Positions 1-8,295 of a stretch of DNA of 64,000 nt are shown here, piece by piece; within the stretch, counting starts at the first letter, position 1, and each line of letters opens with the position of its first letter. The notes beneath the pieces were generated by a model, which searched no databases, was not told the DNA's origin, and saw only the letters and a program-made list of their open reading frames with translations. Origin of the DNA: Actinacidiphila oryziradicis (GTDB lineage: Bacteria; Actinomycetota; Actinomycetes; Streptomycetales; Streptomycetaceae); NCBI RefSeq assembly GCF_005047355.1, contig NZ_SUMC01000010.1:1-64000 (forward strand). The letters run 5' to 3'. The translations under genes were made by a program, and so were the position numbers.

Positions 1-20
1 ACGCACGGCCGGACAACAAT

Positions 21-62
21 CCCCGGCCCCGGCCCCGGCCCTGGCCCCGGCCCCGGCCCCGG
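21..62. repeat. GGCCCC hexamer tract
   Basis: About seven tandem copies of a CCCCGG hexamer with one C-to-T change. The rest of the stretch up to the deacetylase start at 535 shows no open frame that looks coding and no clear regulatory element; the long frames there are G+C shadows. The tract may belong to the terminator of a gene left of the window. Confidence 0.6.
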
Positions 63-534
63 CTGTGAAGACTTCCCGCCGTATGCCCGATGTGCGTACG
101 GTCCCCGCCACCACCCCCCTGGGGTCGGTACAGCGTCCGGCGGGGCATGACACCCAGACACCAGCGCCTCGCGGGCCGGTGCCAGATCATGGAGTACCCG
201 CCCCCACCCGCACGGAAGACACCCTTCCGAACACCGCGGGGCGGCTCTCACGCGGAACCTGTCGACGACGCACCAGCGCCGCCGAGCGGACCGGCTTCCA
301 CCACCTGTACGCCACCGGAGTCCACACCCTCCCCCCGAGGTTCGGACCCCACCGCGACGACAGACGGCCACGCCGCGCCCGAAAAGCCTGAATCACTCAG
401 GCACACACAGAGTTCCAGAGACGCTCGAATACGCGCAGTCGGTAGCAGGCGGATCCGATGCCGTTTATCCTCCGTCCTCTGGTGTGCACATCGAGCACGT
501 TCACCAGCGCCAAAGCAACAGAGGAGCGCAGGAC

Positions 535-1353
535 ATGGCACGCAACGGTATACGGGGGACGGGCGGAGCCATAGCGGTGGCGGTGACCGGCGTGGCGGGG
601 ATCGCCGTCCTTCTGTCGGTGTGGACCGCCCACCTGGGCACCGCGCACCACGCCGCCCAGGCGCCCGCACACACCACGGCCAAGCCGGCCGCCGCCAAAC
701 CCGTCCCCGGGCAGACTTCGGTCCCCGACCCGAAGCACCCCGCGCCCCCGGTCAGCATGGACATCGCGCACGCCTCCGACAAGGGCGACCGGGCCGTCAA
801 CATCACCGTCGACGACGGCCCCGACCCGGTCTGGACCCCGAAGATCCTCGCCGTGCTGAAGGAGAACGGCGTCAAGGCGGTCTTCTGTGTGATCGGCCCG
901 AATGCCACGGCCAACCCGGAGCTCATCAAGGACATCGTCGCCGCCGGGCACCGGCTCTGCGACCATTCCGTGCACCACGACACCACGATGAACAGCAAGC
1001 CTCAGGCCTTCCAGCGCAGCGAGATCCTCGACGCCGAGAAGATGATCGAGAAAGCGTCCGGCGGTGTGAAGCCGCTGTACTACCGCGCCCCGGGCGGCGC
1101 GTTCACCCCGTACAGCCGACAACTCGCGGCCTCGCAGGGGATGCGCCCGCTCGGCTGGAACGTGGACTCCAAGGACTTCGAGCGACCCGGCGTCAACGCC
1201 GTGCTGAACACCGTCAAGCACGAGCTGTCCAACGGTCCGACCATCCTCTTCCACGACGGGGGCGGCGACCGCAGCCAGAGCGTCCAGGCCCTGGAGCAGC
1301 TGCTTCCGTGGCTGAAACACCAGGGTTACGTTTTCGGCTTCCCGGTTCGGTGA
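535..1353 (+). CDS. Secreted polysaccharide deacetylase (NodB domain)
   Basis: 272 aa. Carbohydrate esterase family 4 enzyme that removes N-acetyl groups from peptidoglycan or chitin-like polymers outside the membrane. An N-terminal membrane segment (about residues 11-30, probably an uncleaved anchor) is followed by an Ala/Pro/Lys-rich spacer to about residue 70 and one NodB domain. Visible motifs: VDDGP (metal and base aspartates 93-94), HSVHH (metal histidines 144 and 148), RAPGG (184 onward) and FHDGG (histidine 240), so all catalytic residues are present. I chose the ATG at 535 because GGAG lies just upstream and the hydrophobic segment follows; an in-frame ATG at 484 would add 17 polar residues. 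It stands alone; the next gene encodes a LacI regulator in the same direction, 79 bp on, with its own operator-like palindrome. The polymer substrate cannot be told from sequence. Confidence 0.9.
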   Translation: MARNGIRGTGGAIAVAVTGVAGIAVLLSVWTAHLGTAHHAAQAPAHTTAKPAAAKPVPGQTSVPDPKHPAPPVSMDIAHASDKGDRAVNITVDDGPDPVWTPKILAVLKENGVKAVFCVIGPNATANPELIKDIVAAGHRLCDHSVHHDTTMNSKPQAFQRSEILDAEKMIEKASGGVKPLYYRAPGGAFTPYSRQLAASQGMRPLGWNVDSKDFERPGVNAVLNTVKHELSNGPTILFHDGGGDRSQSVQALEQLLPWLKHQGYVFGFPVR

Positions 1354-1370
1354 CACACTCGGCACTCCGA

Positions 1371-1382
1371 GAGAGCGCTCTC
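1371..1382. promoter_or_regulatory. Palindromic operator-like site before LacI gene
   Basis: A perfect 12-bp palindrome, GAGAGCGCTCTC, 51 bp before the start codon of the LacI-family gene. The GAGCGCTC core matches the operator type known for streptomycete LacI-family sugar regulators such as CebR. Autoregulation is inferred. Confidence 0.5.
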
Positions 1383-1432
1383 CCGGCGGCTGCGCACGGG
1401 ATAGGCTGTCCCTGTGCCGAGAGGAGCCAGCC

Positions 1433-2488
1433 TTGCCCGATCAGACATCGTCCGCCCCTCGCCCCACCCTGGAGGCCGTGGCCGAGCGGGCGGGGGTCTC
1501 CCGGGCCACCGTGTCACGCGTGGTGAACGGCGGAGCGGGGGTGCGGGCGCCGCTCGTGGAAGCCGTGCAGCGGGCGGTCGATGAGCTCGGCTACGTACCT
1601 AACCAGGCGGCCCGCGCCCTGGTCACCCGGCGCAATGACGCGGTGGCCGTGGTCATAGGCGAACCCGAGACCCGGCTCTTCACCGATCCCTTTTTCGCGC
1701 AGCAGTTGCGCGGGATCAGCAAGGAGCTCACGGCACACGACTCGCAGCTCGTCCTGCTCCTCGTCGAGGGCACGGAAGACTACGAACGCATCGGCCGCTT
1801 CCTCGCCGGCAGCCATGTGGACGGTGCCCTGGTCTTCTCCCTGCACTCCGACGACCCGCTGCCCGCGATCATCCGACGGCTGGGCCTGCCGACCGTCTAC
1901 GGCGGCCGCCCCGGCTGGCCGGGGGCCGAGGACGACGGCAACGTCCTCTACGTCGACTCGGACAACCGCGGCGGCGCCCGCGAGGCCGTACGCCATCTCC
2001 TCTCCCTCGGGCGCCGGCGTATCGCGACCATCACCGGCCCGCTCGACCAGACCGCGTCGGCCGACCGCCTCGACGGCTTCCGGGACGTGCTCAGCGACGC
2101 CGACCCCCGGCTCATCACCGAGGGTGACTTCACCCCGCTCGGCGGCGAGCGCGCGATGGCCGAACTCCTCGACCGCTGCCCCGACCTCGACGCGGTCTTC
2201 GCCGCCTCCGACCTGATGGCCTCCGGCGCCCTGCGGGTGCTGCGCGAGCGGGGCCGCTCGGTACCCGACGAAGTGGCGGTGATCGGCTTCGACGACATCG
2301 AGTCCGTCGCCGCCCTGACCACCCCTGCTCTGACGACGGTCCGTCAGGACATCGAGGGGATGGGCCGGCTGATGACCCGCCTCCTGATGCGCGGCCTGGA
2401 CCAGCGGCACGGAAATGGCACGGGGCCAGCCCTTCCCCTGTCCTCCGTGATCACACCGACTCACCTCGTCCGGCGCGTCTCGGCGTAG
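1433..2488 (+). CDS. LacI-family transcriptional regulator
   Basis: 351 aa, normal for the family. The N-terminal DNA-binding helix-turn-helix and hinge helix are clear (about residues 9-55, with GVSRATVSRVVNG), followed by a periplasmic-binding-protein-like sensor domain to the C-terminus (for example the DAVFAASDLMASGALR segment near 260 and VIGFDDIE near 285). The start is TTG at 1433 with GAGAGGAG 8-12 bases upstream; GTG at 1414 is less likely. No sugar transporter or glycoside hydrolase is adjacent, so the inducer is unknown. A perfect palindrome in front of the gene (1371-1382) suggests autoregulation. It is convergent with the sedolisin gene, with a strong terminator between. Confidence 0.93.
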   Translation: MPDQTSSAPRPTLEAVAERAGVSRATVSRVVNGGAGVRAPLVEAVQRAVDELGYVPNQAARALVTRRNDAVAVVIGEPETRLFTDPFFAQQLRGISKELTAHDSQLVLLLVEGTEDYERIGRFLAGSHVDGALVFSLHSDDPLPAIIRRLGLPTVYGGRPGWPGAEDDGNVLYVDSDNRGGAREAVRHLLSLGRRRIATITGPLDQTASADRLDGFRDVLSDADPRLITEGDFTPLGGERAMAELLDRCPDLDAVFAASDLMASGALRVLRERGRSVPDEVAVIGFDDIESVAALTTPALTTVRQDIEGMGRLMTRLLMRGLDQRHGNGTGPALPLSSVITPTHLVRRVSA

Positions 2489-2512
2489 CGCCGGCCTGCC
2501 CGGAACGGCCGG

Positions 2513-2545
2513 AGGGGCACCGGGCGGCGAACGCCCGGTGCCCCT
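2513..2545. terminator. Bidirectional terminator
   Basis: Perfect 14-bp stem (AGGGGCACCGGGCG with its complement) and a 5-nt loop, between the convergent LacI and sedolisin genes. No U-run follows, as is usual in Streptomyces. Confidence 0.8.
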
Positions 2546-2577
2546 GATGGCTGGCCCTGTTGCTTGGCCTGTTGGTC

Positions 2578-4218
2578 CTAGATGACAGCGGCGATGAAGT
2601 TGGCGCCGTTGTAGGAGCCCCAGCCGGTCACCTTGTCGTAGCCGGTGCCTGCGCTGTAGGAGCCGTTGCTGCCGCTGGTGACGTCGTGGAACGCCGAGCT
2701 GTAGCTGGAGGAGCTGGCGAGGGCGTAGATGGTGGAGTTGGCGTAGCCGAGGGTGGAGCCGCCGGTCGCGTTCGCCTCGTCATCGAGGATCGCGGTGAAG
2801 GCCGCCCAGTTCGGGGCCGCGGCGCTGGTGCCGCCGAACTCGTACCAGGCACCCTCGGTGTAGATGGACCAGCCGGAGCTGGGGTTGGCGTCGGCCGCGA
2901 CGTCCGGGACACCGCGGTAGCTGCTGCTGTTCTCCGAGGAGGTCTGGAAGCTCGGGCGGGTGAAGATGGAGGACACGCCGCCACCGCTGCCGGACCAGGC
3001 GGTCTCCTTGCTCCAGGTGCCGGAGGAGGTGGTCAGCGTGGTGCCGCCGGTGCCCGTGACGTACGGGTCGGAGGCCGGGAAGTCCACCGAGGTGCCGCCG
3101 TTGCCGGCGTCGTCGGAGCCGCTGTCGCCGGAGGCGGCGTAGACGGACTGGCCCTGGGCCGCGGCCTCCTGGAAGTCGGTGTTGAGCGCGGTGCGGTTGG
3201 AGCTGGTCTCACCGGACTCGTAGATGCCCCAGCTGATGGAGACGATCGGCACGTCGTCGCTGACCAGCTTCGAGTAGACAGCGGTCTCGCCGGCGTCGCT
3301 GTTCGGTGCCTCGTACACCTTGATGGTGGAGCCGGGCGCGAGCGCCTGCACCACCTCGATGTCCAGGTCGACCTCGTCCTGGCCGGAGGTGTCGGTGGTG
3401 CCGCCGCCGGCGCTGACCACCGTCGGCGTCGCGACGCTGAGCGAGTAGTTGGTGTCGTACTTGGTGACGTCCGATTGGCTGTAGCCCGAGAACTCCAGGA
3501 GGCCGACAGTGGAGCCCGCGCCGTTGTAGCCCGCGCTGACCGTCGAGGTCAGGTTGTACGCCTTCTTGGCGGTCGTCGGGTTGAGGCCGGCTGCCGCGTG
3601 GGGGGAGACGGCGTGCGGGGCGGTATTGGCCTGGCTGTTGTGGTGGTACTTCGCGTAGTTGTTCAGACCCGAGATGTCGGAGACCGCGGAGGCGATCCCG
3701 GTCGGCAGCTTGGGGGCCGCGGTGTTGGCGAAGTAGGTGTGGTTGCCGCCCTTCTCGCGGAACTGCGCGAGGGTGGTGCCGAAGGCCTTCTCAACCTGCG
3801 CCGCGGTGCCGCCGGCGCTGATGGTGAGGTGGTTGGCGCTGGCCTTCTCGGTCTGCAGACCCTGCGAGCGCAGGTACTTGGTGACCTTGGCGATGGTCGA
3901 GGACGTCGCGCCGTAGCGGGCCGCGAACTGCTTGACCGTCAGGTAGTGCTTGTACTCCTTGGCCTTGGGATCGGAGACCTTGGCTATGAAGGTGTCGAGG
4001 CCGGCCTGGTCGCGCGGGGTGAGGCTGATCGCTACCGAGACGTGCTTGCCCGAGGCGACCTTCCCGGTCTCCGTCGAGTGGGACACCGCCGAGACGACAT
4101 CGCTGCGCAGGGCGACCTTCGCGCTCGCCGGGGCGGCGAACGCGGGGCCGGAGGCGAGGGCGAGAGCCGGGATCGTAACGGCCAGCAGACCAGCAAGGTT
4201 TCTCTTGCGAGACGTCAA
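2578..4218 (-). CDS. Secreted sedolisin (S53 pro-kumamolisin) protease
   Basis: 546 aa. Acid-type serine-carboxyl endopeptidase made as a secreted zymogen. A Sec signal peptide covers about residues 1-29 (ending AFAAP). The pro-kumamolisin activation domain spans about 35-190 and the subtilisin-fold S53 catalytic domain about 210-546. Catalytic Glu and Asp are visible in DEVDLD near residue 280, the oxyanion region in SISWGIYES, and the nucleophile in the GGTSAAAP motif near 470, the S53 form of GTSxxxP. The C-terminal calcium-site segment (HDVTSG then GYDKVTGWG) is present, so the enzyme should be active. RBS and ATG are clear; a divergent 42-aa membrane peptide gene lies upstream. It is one of three secreted proteases in this window (with those at 6305 and 45868). 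Confidence 0.92.
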   Translation of the reverse strand: MTSRKRNLAGLLAVTIPALALASGPAFAAPASAKVALRSDVVSAVSHSTETGKVASGKHVSVAISLTPRDQAGLDTFIAKVSDPKAKEYKHYLTVKQFAARYGATSSTIAKVTKYLRSQGLQTEKASANHLTISAGGTAAQVEKAFGTTLAQFREKGGNHTYFANTAAPKLPTGIASAVSDISGLNNYAKYHHNSQANTAPHAVSPHAAAGLNPTTAKKAYNLTSTVSAGYNGAGSTVGLLEFSGYSQSDVTKYDTNYSLSVATPTVVSAGGGTTDTSGQDEVDLDIEVVQALAPGSTIKVYEAPNSDAGETAVYSKLVSDDVPIVSISWGIYESGETSSNRTALNTDFQEAAAQGQSVYAASGDSGSDDAGNGGTSVDFPASDPYVTGTGGTTLTTSSGTWSKETAWSGSGGGVSSIFTRPSFQTSSENSSSYRGVPDVAADANPSSGWSIYTEGAWYEFGGTSAAAPNWAAFTAILDDEANATGGSTLGYANSTIYALASSSSYSSAFHDVTSGSNGSYSAGTGYDKVTGWGSYNGANFIAAVI

Positions 4219-4455
4219 GACGTCCTCCAGGGACTGTGGGGGGAGCGGCGTTGTGCGCCTGAACTGCCCTCAACGCTAGGAAGACGGCCCCCTCGCCATA
4301 AGCGGGGTAACCCTTGCGGGAGTTGTTAATTCGGGATGTCACCCCTTGGTCGGGGTGCGGAAGTGTAGGGGCGGCAAATGAAGGGAAAGTCACGATGTGA
4401 CATCGATCGTGAAGGTGTGGTGACGGCCGTCCGCACCACTAGGGGAGGAGGGCCT

Positions 4456-4584
4456 GTGATCTACTCCGTAGTCCTCGGGACTGTGATCGTCGCGCTCGGC
4501 ATCGGCATGATCGTCTACACCTTCTGGTACGAGGGAAGCCCGCTCCCTCTCCGCCGCCGCCACCGTCAGAACGGCTCCGGCTGA
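4456..4584 (+). CDS. 42-aa single-pass membrane peptide
   Basis: Small gene starting at GTG 4456 directly after a strong GGGGAGGAGG ribosome binding site. The product has one hydrophobic helix (about residues 2-24), then a short basic tail with RRRHR. No family recognised. It is followed at once by a long hairpin terminator, which supports it as a separate transcript. A longer frame starting at 4378 exists but has no comparable RBS. The role is unknown; the helix plus basic tail is typical of small membrane peptides in Streptomyces. Confidence 0.6.
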   Translation: MIYSVVLGTVIVALGIGMIVYTFWYEGSPLPLRRRHRQNGSG

Positions 4585-4605
4585 CCTGGGCCGGCCCAAA
4601 CCCCG

Positions 4606-4652
4606 CCCGGCCCCGGCCCGAGCCCCGTAGCGGGGTCCGGGCCGGGGCCGGG
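4606..4652. terminator. Long hairpin terminator
   Basis: 22-bp stem with two adjacent mismatches and a TAG loop, between the small membrane peptide gene and the convergent rsgA. Confidence 0.8.
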
Positions 4653-4693
4653 TCAGGTCCCGGTCAGGTCCGGGTCGAGGCAGCGGATGGGGG

Positions 4694-5806
4694 TCAGTAC
4701 AGCCTGCGGTGGCCGCCGCCGCGCTTCTGCTCGTACATCGCCCGTCCGGCCGCCGACCTCAACTTCCAGTCGCGACGCAGCTCCGCACGCAGCCGCTGGT
4801 CGGTGCGCGAGGCGATCCAGGCGTTCTCGCGCTGCAGCTTGCGGTAGCTCTCCAGGCGGCGATGCGCCAGCGTCCCCTCCTCCAGTGCCGCGAGGACCGC
4901 GCAGCCGGGTTCGGCGAGATGCGCGCAGTCCTGGAAGCGGCATTCCTCGGCTAGCCCCTCGATGTCGGCGAAGAGCTGCGCCAGCCCGGAGCCGGCGTCC
5001 CAGAGCCCGACTCCGCGCAGCCCCGGGGTATCGATGATCACCCCGCTGCCCGGCAGCGGCAGCAGGTCCCGGGTCGTCGTGGTGTGGCGGCCCTTGCCGT
5101 CGCTGTCCCGGATGGCCTGCACCTCCTGCACCTCGCTGCCCAGCAGGGCATTGGTGAGGGTGGACTTGCCGGCGCCGGACGAACCGAGGATCACGGCGGT
5201 GCCCCCGGACAGTACGGCTCCGAGCACGTCGATGCCCTCGCCGGTCGCGGCGCTGACCGCCAGTACCTGTACGCCGGGGGCGGCGCTTTCGGCGTCGGCG
5301 AGCAGATAGGTGACGTCGAGCACCAGATCCGCCTTGGTGAGGACGACCAGCGGCTGGGCGTCACCGCCCGCGCCGGACATCGCGAGTGCCAGGAACCGCT
5401 CCAGCCGTCCCAGGTCCAGTTCGCCCCCGAGCGACACACAGATGACGACATGGTCGATGTTGGTGGCCAGCACCTGGGCTTCGGAACGCTTCGAGGACGT
5501 CGACCGCACGAACGCGGAACGCCGCGGCAGCAGCGTCCGGACGAACCGCGGATCACCGGCCGCGTCGACCGCGGCCCAGTCCCCGGTGCAGACGATCCGC
5601 ATCGGATCCGGCGGCATCACGAGCGAGGTGTCCGCCCGCACAGTGCCGACCGGGGTGACGACATCGCACAGGCCACGGTCGACCCGTACGACACGACCGG
5701 GCAGCAGACCCGCCGCGACGTATGCGGCGAACTCGGTCTCCCAGCCCTCATCCCAGCCGTACCGGGTCAGAGGATGCGAAGAACACGAAAGAGAAGAAAA
5801 AGACAA
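4694..5806 (-). CDS. rsgA: Ribosome small-subunit-dependent GTPase RsgA
   Basis: 370 aa. Circularly permuted GTPase that assists late maturation of the 30S subunit. Order of motifs: N-terminal OB-fold-like domain (about 35-105); G4 TKADL before G1, as expected for the permuted family; Walker A GSSGAGKST near 206-214; G3 DTPGLR near 260; and a zinc knuckle CRFQDCAHLAEPGC near 288-301. The C-terminal helical tail is complete. The annotated start is TTG at 5806 with AAGGG 8 nt upstream; some N-terminal residues could be non-native because the conserved part begins near residue 11 (HPLTRYGWDEGW). A small ORF with a very good RBS (5869-5940) precedes it on the same strand. Confidence 0.92.
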   Translation of the reverse strand: MSFSSLSCSSHPLTRYGWDEGWETEFAAYVAAGLLPGRVVRVDRGLCDVVTPVGTVRADTSLVMPPDPMRIVCTGDWAAVDAAGDPRFVRTLLPRRSAFVRSTSSKRSEAQVLATNIDHVVICVSLGGELDLGRLERFLALAMSGAGGDAQPLVVLTKADLVLDVTYLLADAESAAPGVQVLAVSAATGEGIDVLGAVLSGGTAVILGSSGAGKSTLTNALLGSEVQEVQAIRDSDGKGRHTTTTRDLLPLPGSGVIIDTPGLRGVGLWDAGSGLAQLFADIEGLAEECRFQDCAHLAEPGCAVLAALEEGTLAHRRLESYRKLQRENAWIASRTDQRLRAELRRDWKLRSAAGRAMYEQKRGGGHRRLY

Positions 5807-5814
5807 GGGGGTGA

Positions 5815-5826
5815 CCCTTCAAAGGG
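5815..5826 (-). promoter_or_regulatory. Inverted repeat overlapping the rsgA RBS
   Basis: CCCTTCAAAGGG-type inverted repeat (arms of 5-6 bp) that contains the AAGGG ribosome binding site of rsgA. It might form a weak hairpin that hides the RBS, or be chance. See the small ORF just upstream. Confidence 0.25.
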
Positions 5827-5868
5827 TGGCCCCGGCACGCGCACACAGGCGCGAGGAGAAAAGGAAGA

Positions 5869-5940
5869 TCAGCCGGAGACCACGGGAGTGGAATTGATGA
5901 ACTCCTGGATGCGGGCAGCGCCCATCACAACGACAGTCAT
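5869..5940 (-). CDS. Possible 23-aa leader peptide upstream of rsgA
   Basis: A short frame with ATG at 5940 and a near-ideal ribosome binding site, GGGAGGTGAG, 7-8 nt upstream. The peptide begins MTVVVMGAARIQEF and ends in VVSG. It ends 62 nt before the rsgA start. No family recognised, and no stalling motif or run of one amino acid is obvious. The strength of the RBS, much better than that of rsgA itself, is the main reason for listing it. Confidence 0.4.
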   Translation of the reverse strand: MTVVVMGAARIQEFINSTPVVSG

Positions 5941-6304
5941 CAGTCTCACCTCCCGGTTATACGCGCGGTCGATCACGGCAGCCGCCGGCTACCGCTACCG
6001 GCTACCGCGAAGAACGCGCCCACCATAGCCCGCCCCCGCGCGACAGTGCCAAGCGTTTTTCGCGTCGAACGTTCCAGACATCAGCGGGATCGCTGAGCGC
6101 CCGACCTGATCTTCTCGTCCTGGCTGACCACGGCGACCGGGCTCGACTCCGCCCTGGACGGCGCGTCCAACGATGTAAATGTGCCCGACTGTACTCACCT
6201 GGTACGCCGATTATCGGAAAACGGTTCGGATTGAGAGGCCTACCGGCCCTGCACGTACGACCGGTTGGACAGGACGGGCCTGTCTCCCACTGGAGGTCAG
6301 CGAG

Positions 6305-7771
6305 TTGAGCCACCGACATGTGAACAAGCGAACCGGCGTCATAGCCGTGGCAGGCGCGGCAGCCATCGCTGGAGCCGCCATTCTTCTGCCCAGTGCCTTC
6401 GCGAGCTCGGAGAACAACCCGACCACCAGAGCCTTCGCCCCGGAGCCCGCCGCTGAGCTGGGGTCAGCTCTCGCGACGGCTCTCGGCGACAGCGCAGCGG
6501 GCTGGTACTACAACGCCGACGCCAAGCAACTGGTTGTCAATGTGCTGGACGCGAACGCTGCCAAGACCGTCACAGCCAAGGGCGCCGTCGCGAAGGTCGT
6601 GCAGAACAGCACGGCCGAGCTGACAAGCGCCACCCAGACTCTCAAGACCACGGCCTCGGTGCCCGGCACCGCCTGGTCCGTCGACCCGAAGACCAACCAG
6701 GTCTCGGTCCTAGCCGACAGCACCGTCACCGGCACCAAGTGGGCGACGCTCACCAAGGCCACCAACAGCCTGGGCGGCCTGGTGACCGTCAAGCGGACCG
6801 CCGGTGAGTTCAAGCCGTTCGACGGCGGCAACGGGAAAAACAAGAACAACGGCAACAGCAACACCAACAGCAACGGTGCCGCTGCAACAGGCGCCGGGGC
6901 CGCTGCGGATCCCAGCGCCACTGCCGATCCCGCCGCCACCGCCACCGCCGCCCCCTCCGCCACCGCTGATCCCAGCGCTGCCGCAGCCGCCGGCGCGGCC
7001 GGCGCCGGCGGCAATGCGGCTGCCGTCAGCGGAGTGCAGGGTGGCGACGCCATCTTCGGCGGCAATGTGCGTTGCTCCCTCGGCTTCAACGTCGATGTGA
7101 ACGGCGCCCCGGCCTTCCTCACCGCAGGCCACTGCGGCAATGACGCAGCTACCTGGTCCGCCGACCAGGCCGGTGCCACGCAACTGGGCACTGTCTCGGT
7201 AACGACCTTCCCCGTGTCCGACTTCGCGCTCGTGACGTACGACGACGCGGCCACCGTCCCGCCCAGCTCCGTCGACCTCGGGAACGGCCAGACACAGGCC
7301 ATCACCCAGGCCGTCGACGCGAGCGTGGGCCTGGCGGTGCAGCGCAGCGGTAGCACCACCGGTCTCCATGGCGGCACCGTCACCGGCCTCAACGCCACCG
7401 TCAACTACGGCAATGGCGACATCGTCAACGGTCTGATCCAGACCGACGTCTGCGCCGAAGCGGGCGACAGCGGCGGCCCGCTCTTCGCGAGCGACGCGGC
7501 CGTGGGCCTGACCTCCGGCGGCAGCGGCGACTGCACCGTCGGCGGCGAGACCTTCTTCCAGCCGGTCACCACCGCGCTGGCAACCGCTGGCGCCACGATC
7601 GGAGCCGGTGGCGCAGGCGCTTCTGCCACCGCCACGGACACGGCCTCTGCCGCAGCCAACGCGGGCGCGGCCGCGGGCGCGGGCGCGGCTGCCACCGCCA
7701 CCGATTCGGTCTCCCCTTCCGACGTTCCGACCCAGAGCGGCTCGAACTCAACGAACTCCTTCACCAACTGA
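6305..7771 (+). CDS. Secreted S1E (streptogrisin-type) serine protease with extra linkers
   Basis: 488 aa. Chymotrypsin-fold protease made as a pre-pro-enzyme. The signal peptide runs to about residue 34 (VIAVAGAAAIAGAAILLPSAFA), followed by an alpha-lytic-protease-like prodomain (about 40-168). An Asn/Lys- then Ala/Thr/Pro-rich linker of about 70 residues precedes the mature domain (about 243-455), with His in TAGHCG (276), Asp in SDFALV (306) and Ser in GDSGGP (389). The C-terminus adds about 50 low-complexity Ala/Thr/Ser residues. Streptogrisins normally join prodomain and catalytic domain directly, so the linker and tail are unusual. I chose TTG at 6305 because GGAGG lies 8 nt upstream and the signal peptide follows; a longer frame from 6179 has no such support. 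The 360 bp upstream hold no other gene. Confidence 0.88.
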   Translation: MSHRHVNKRTGVIAVAGAAAIAGAAILLPSAFASSENNPTTRAFAPEPAAELGSALATALGDSAAGWYYNADAKQLVVNVLDANAAKTVTAKGAVAKVVQNSTAELTSATQTLKTTASVPGTAWSVDPKTNQVSVLADSTVTGTKWATLTKATNSLGGLVTVKRTAGEFKPFDGGNGKNKNNGNSNTNSNGAAATGAGAAADPSATADPAATATAAPSATADPSAAAAAGAAGAGGNAAAVSGVQGGDAIFGGNVRCSLGFNVDVNGAPAFLTAGHCGNDAATWSADQAGATQLGTVSVTTFPVSDFALVTYDDAATVPPSSVDLGNGQTQAITQAVDASVGLAVQRSGSTTGLHGGTVTGLNATVNYGNGDIVNGLIQTDVCAEAGDSGGPLFASDAAVGLTSGGSGDCTVGGETFFQPVTTALATAGATIGAGGAGASATATDTASAAANAGAAAGAGAAATATDSVSPSDVPTQSGSNSTNSFTN

Positions 7772-7852
7772 CAGACCGGAAGGCGGTCATGGCCATCGGC
7801 GCGTCCGATTCCTTCAAGACCAGCGCCGGGCCGTCCGCCTAACGTGACCCGT

Positions 7853-8058
7853 ATGACTCCTCGATTCGAGGTAGTCGGCCTGGTCGTCACCAACATGGCC
7901 GCCTCCCTCGCCTTCTACCGCCTGCTCGGCCTCGACATCGCCCCCGAGGCCGACAACCAGCCCCACACCGAGGCCGCCCTCCCCGGCGGCCTTCGGCTTG
8001 TCTTCGACACCACAGACACCATCCGCTCCTTCCACCCCGGCTGGGCACCACCTCAGTC
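7853..8058 (+). pseudogene. Truncated VOC/glyoxalase-family gene
   Basis: The first about 68 codons read as the first half of a vicinal-oxygen-chelate domain (EVVGLVVTNMAASLAFYRLLG, then GGLRLVFDT and IRSFHPGW). At about 8058 the homology stops and the frame continues in unrelated sequence to 8206. A working VOC monomer needs the second beta-alpha-beta-beta-beta module, which is missing. The break coincides with a segment resembling the end of an insertion element, so a transposition followed by deletion is likely. ATG 7853 or GTG 7844 could be the start. Confidence 0.65.
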
Positions 8059-8290
8059 GGGCGGCCTCTTATCCCGTGAGTCGTCCGGGCAGCCTGAGGT
8101 GGGTGGTGACTTTATGAGCTGTCGTCGTTTTCATGGCGGGCCGCAAGGAGCCCCGTCGAGTCAACGACGGCGAGGCTCCGCACCTTCGGGCCGCGAGCCA
8201 CGATGAGATCCGCCCGCGAACGAGCGGCCCAAGGACCACGCCGGAGCGCTGCGACTGCATACCGGACCATCCCGCCAAAACTCACGGAAT
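8059..8290. other. Foreign segment at the VOC break, possible IS remnant
   Basis: About 230 bp between the broken VOC gene and the 3' end of the AraC gene. Read on the minus strand it holds short open frames ending in a basic, Thr-rich peptide (AHKVTTHLRLPGRLTG), reminiscent of the tail of transposase-associated sequence, but no catalytic motif or clear terminal repeats. I cannot assign an IS family. Confidence 0.3.
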
Positions 8291-8295
8291 GGCTC

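Noticed and set aside
90..1526. 478-codon plus-strand frame overlapping the deacetylase gene
   Set aside because: Arg/Pro/His-rich shadow frame in high G+C DNA; the NodB motifs lie in another frame.
2560..4329. 589-codon frame opposite the sedolisin
   Set aside because: Gly/Val/Arg-rich antisense shadow; sedolisin motifs and signal peptide are clear on the minus strand.
8060..8075. GCGGCCTCTTA resembling the MITE end
   Set aside because: Only about 10 bp match, with no partner repeat; probably chance.
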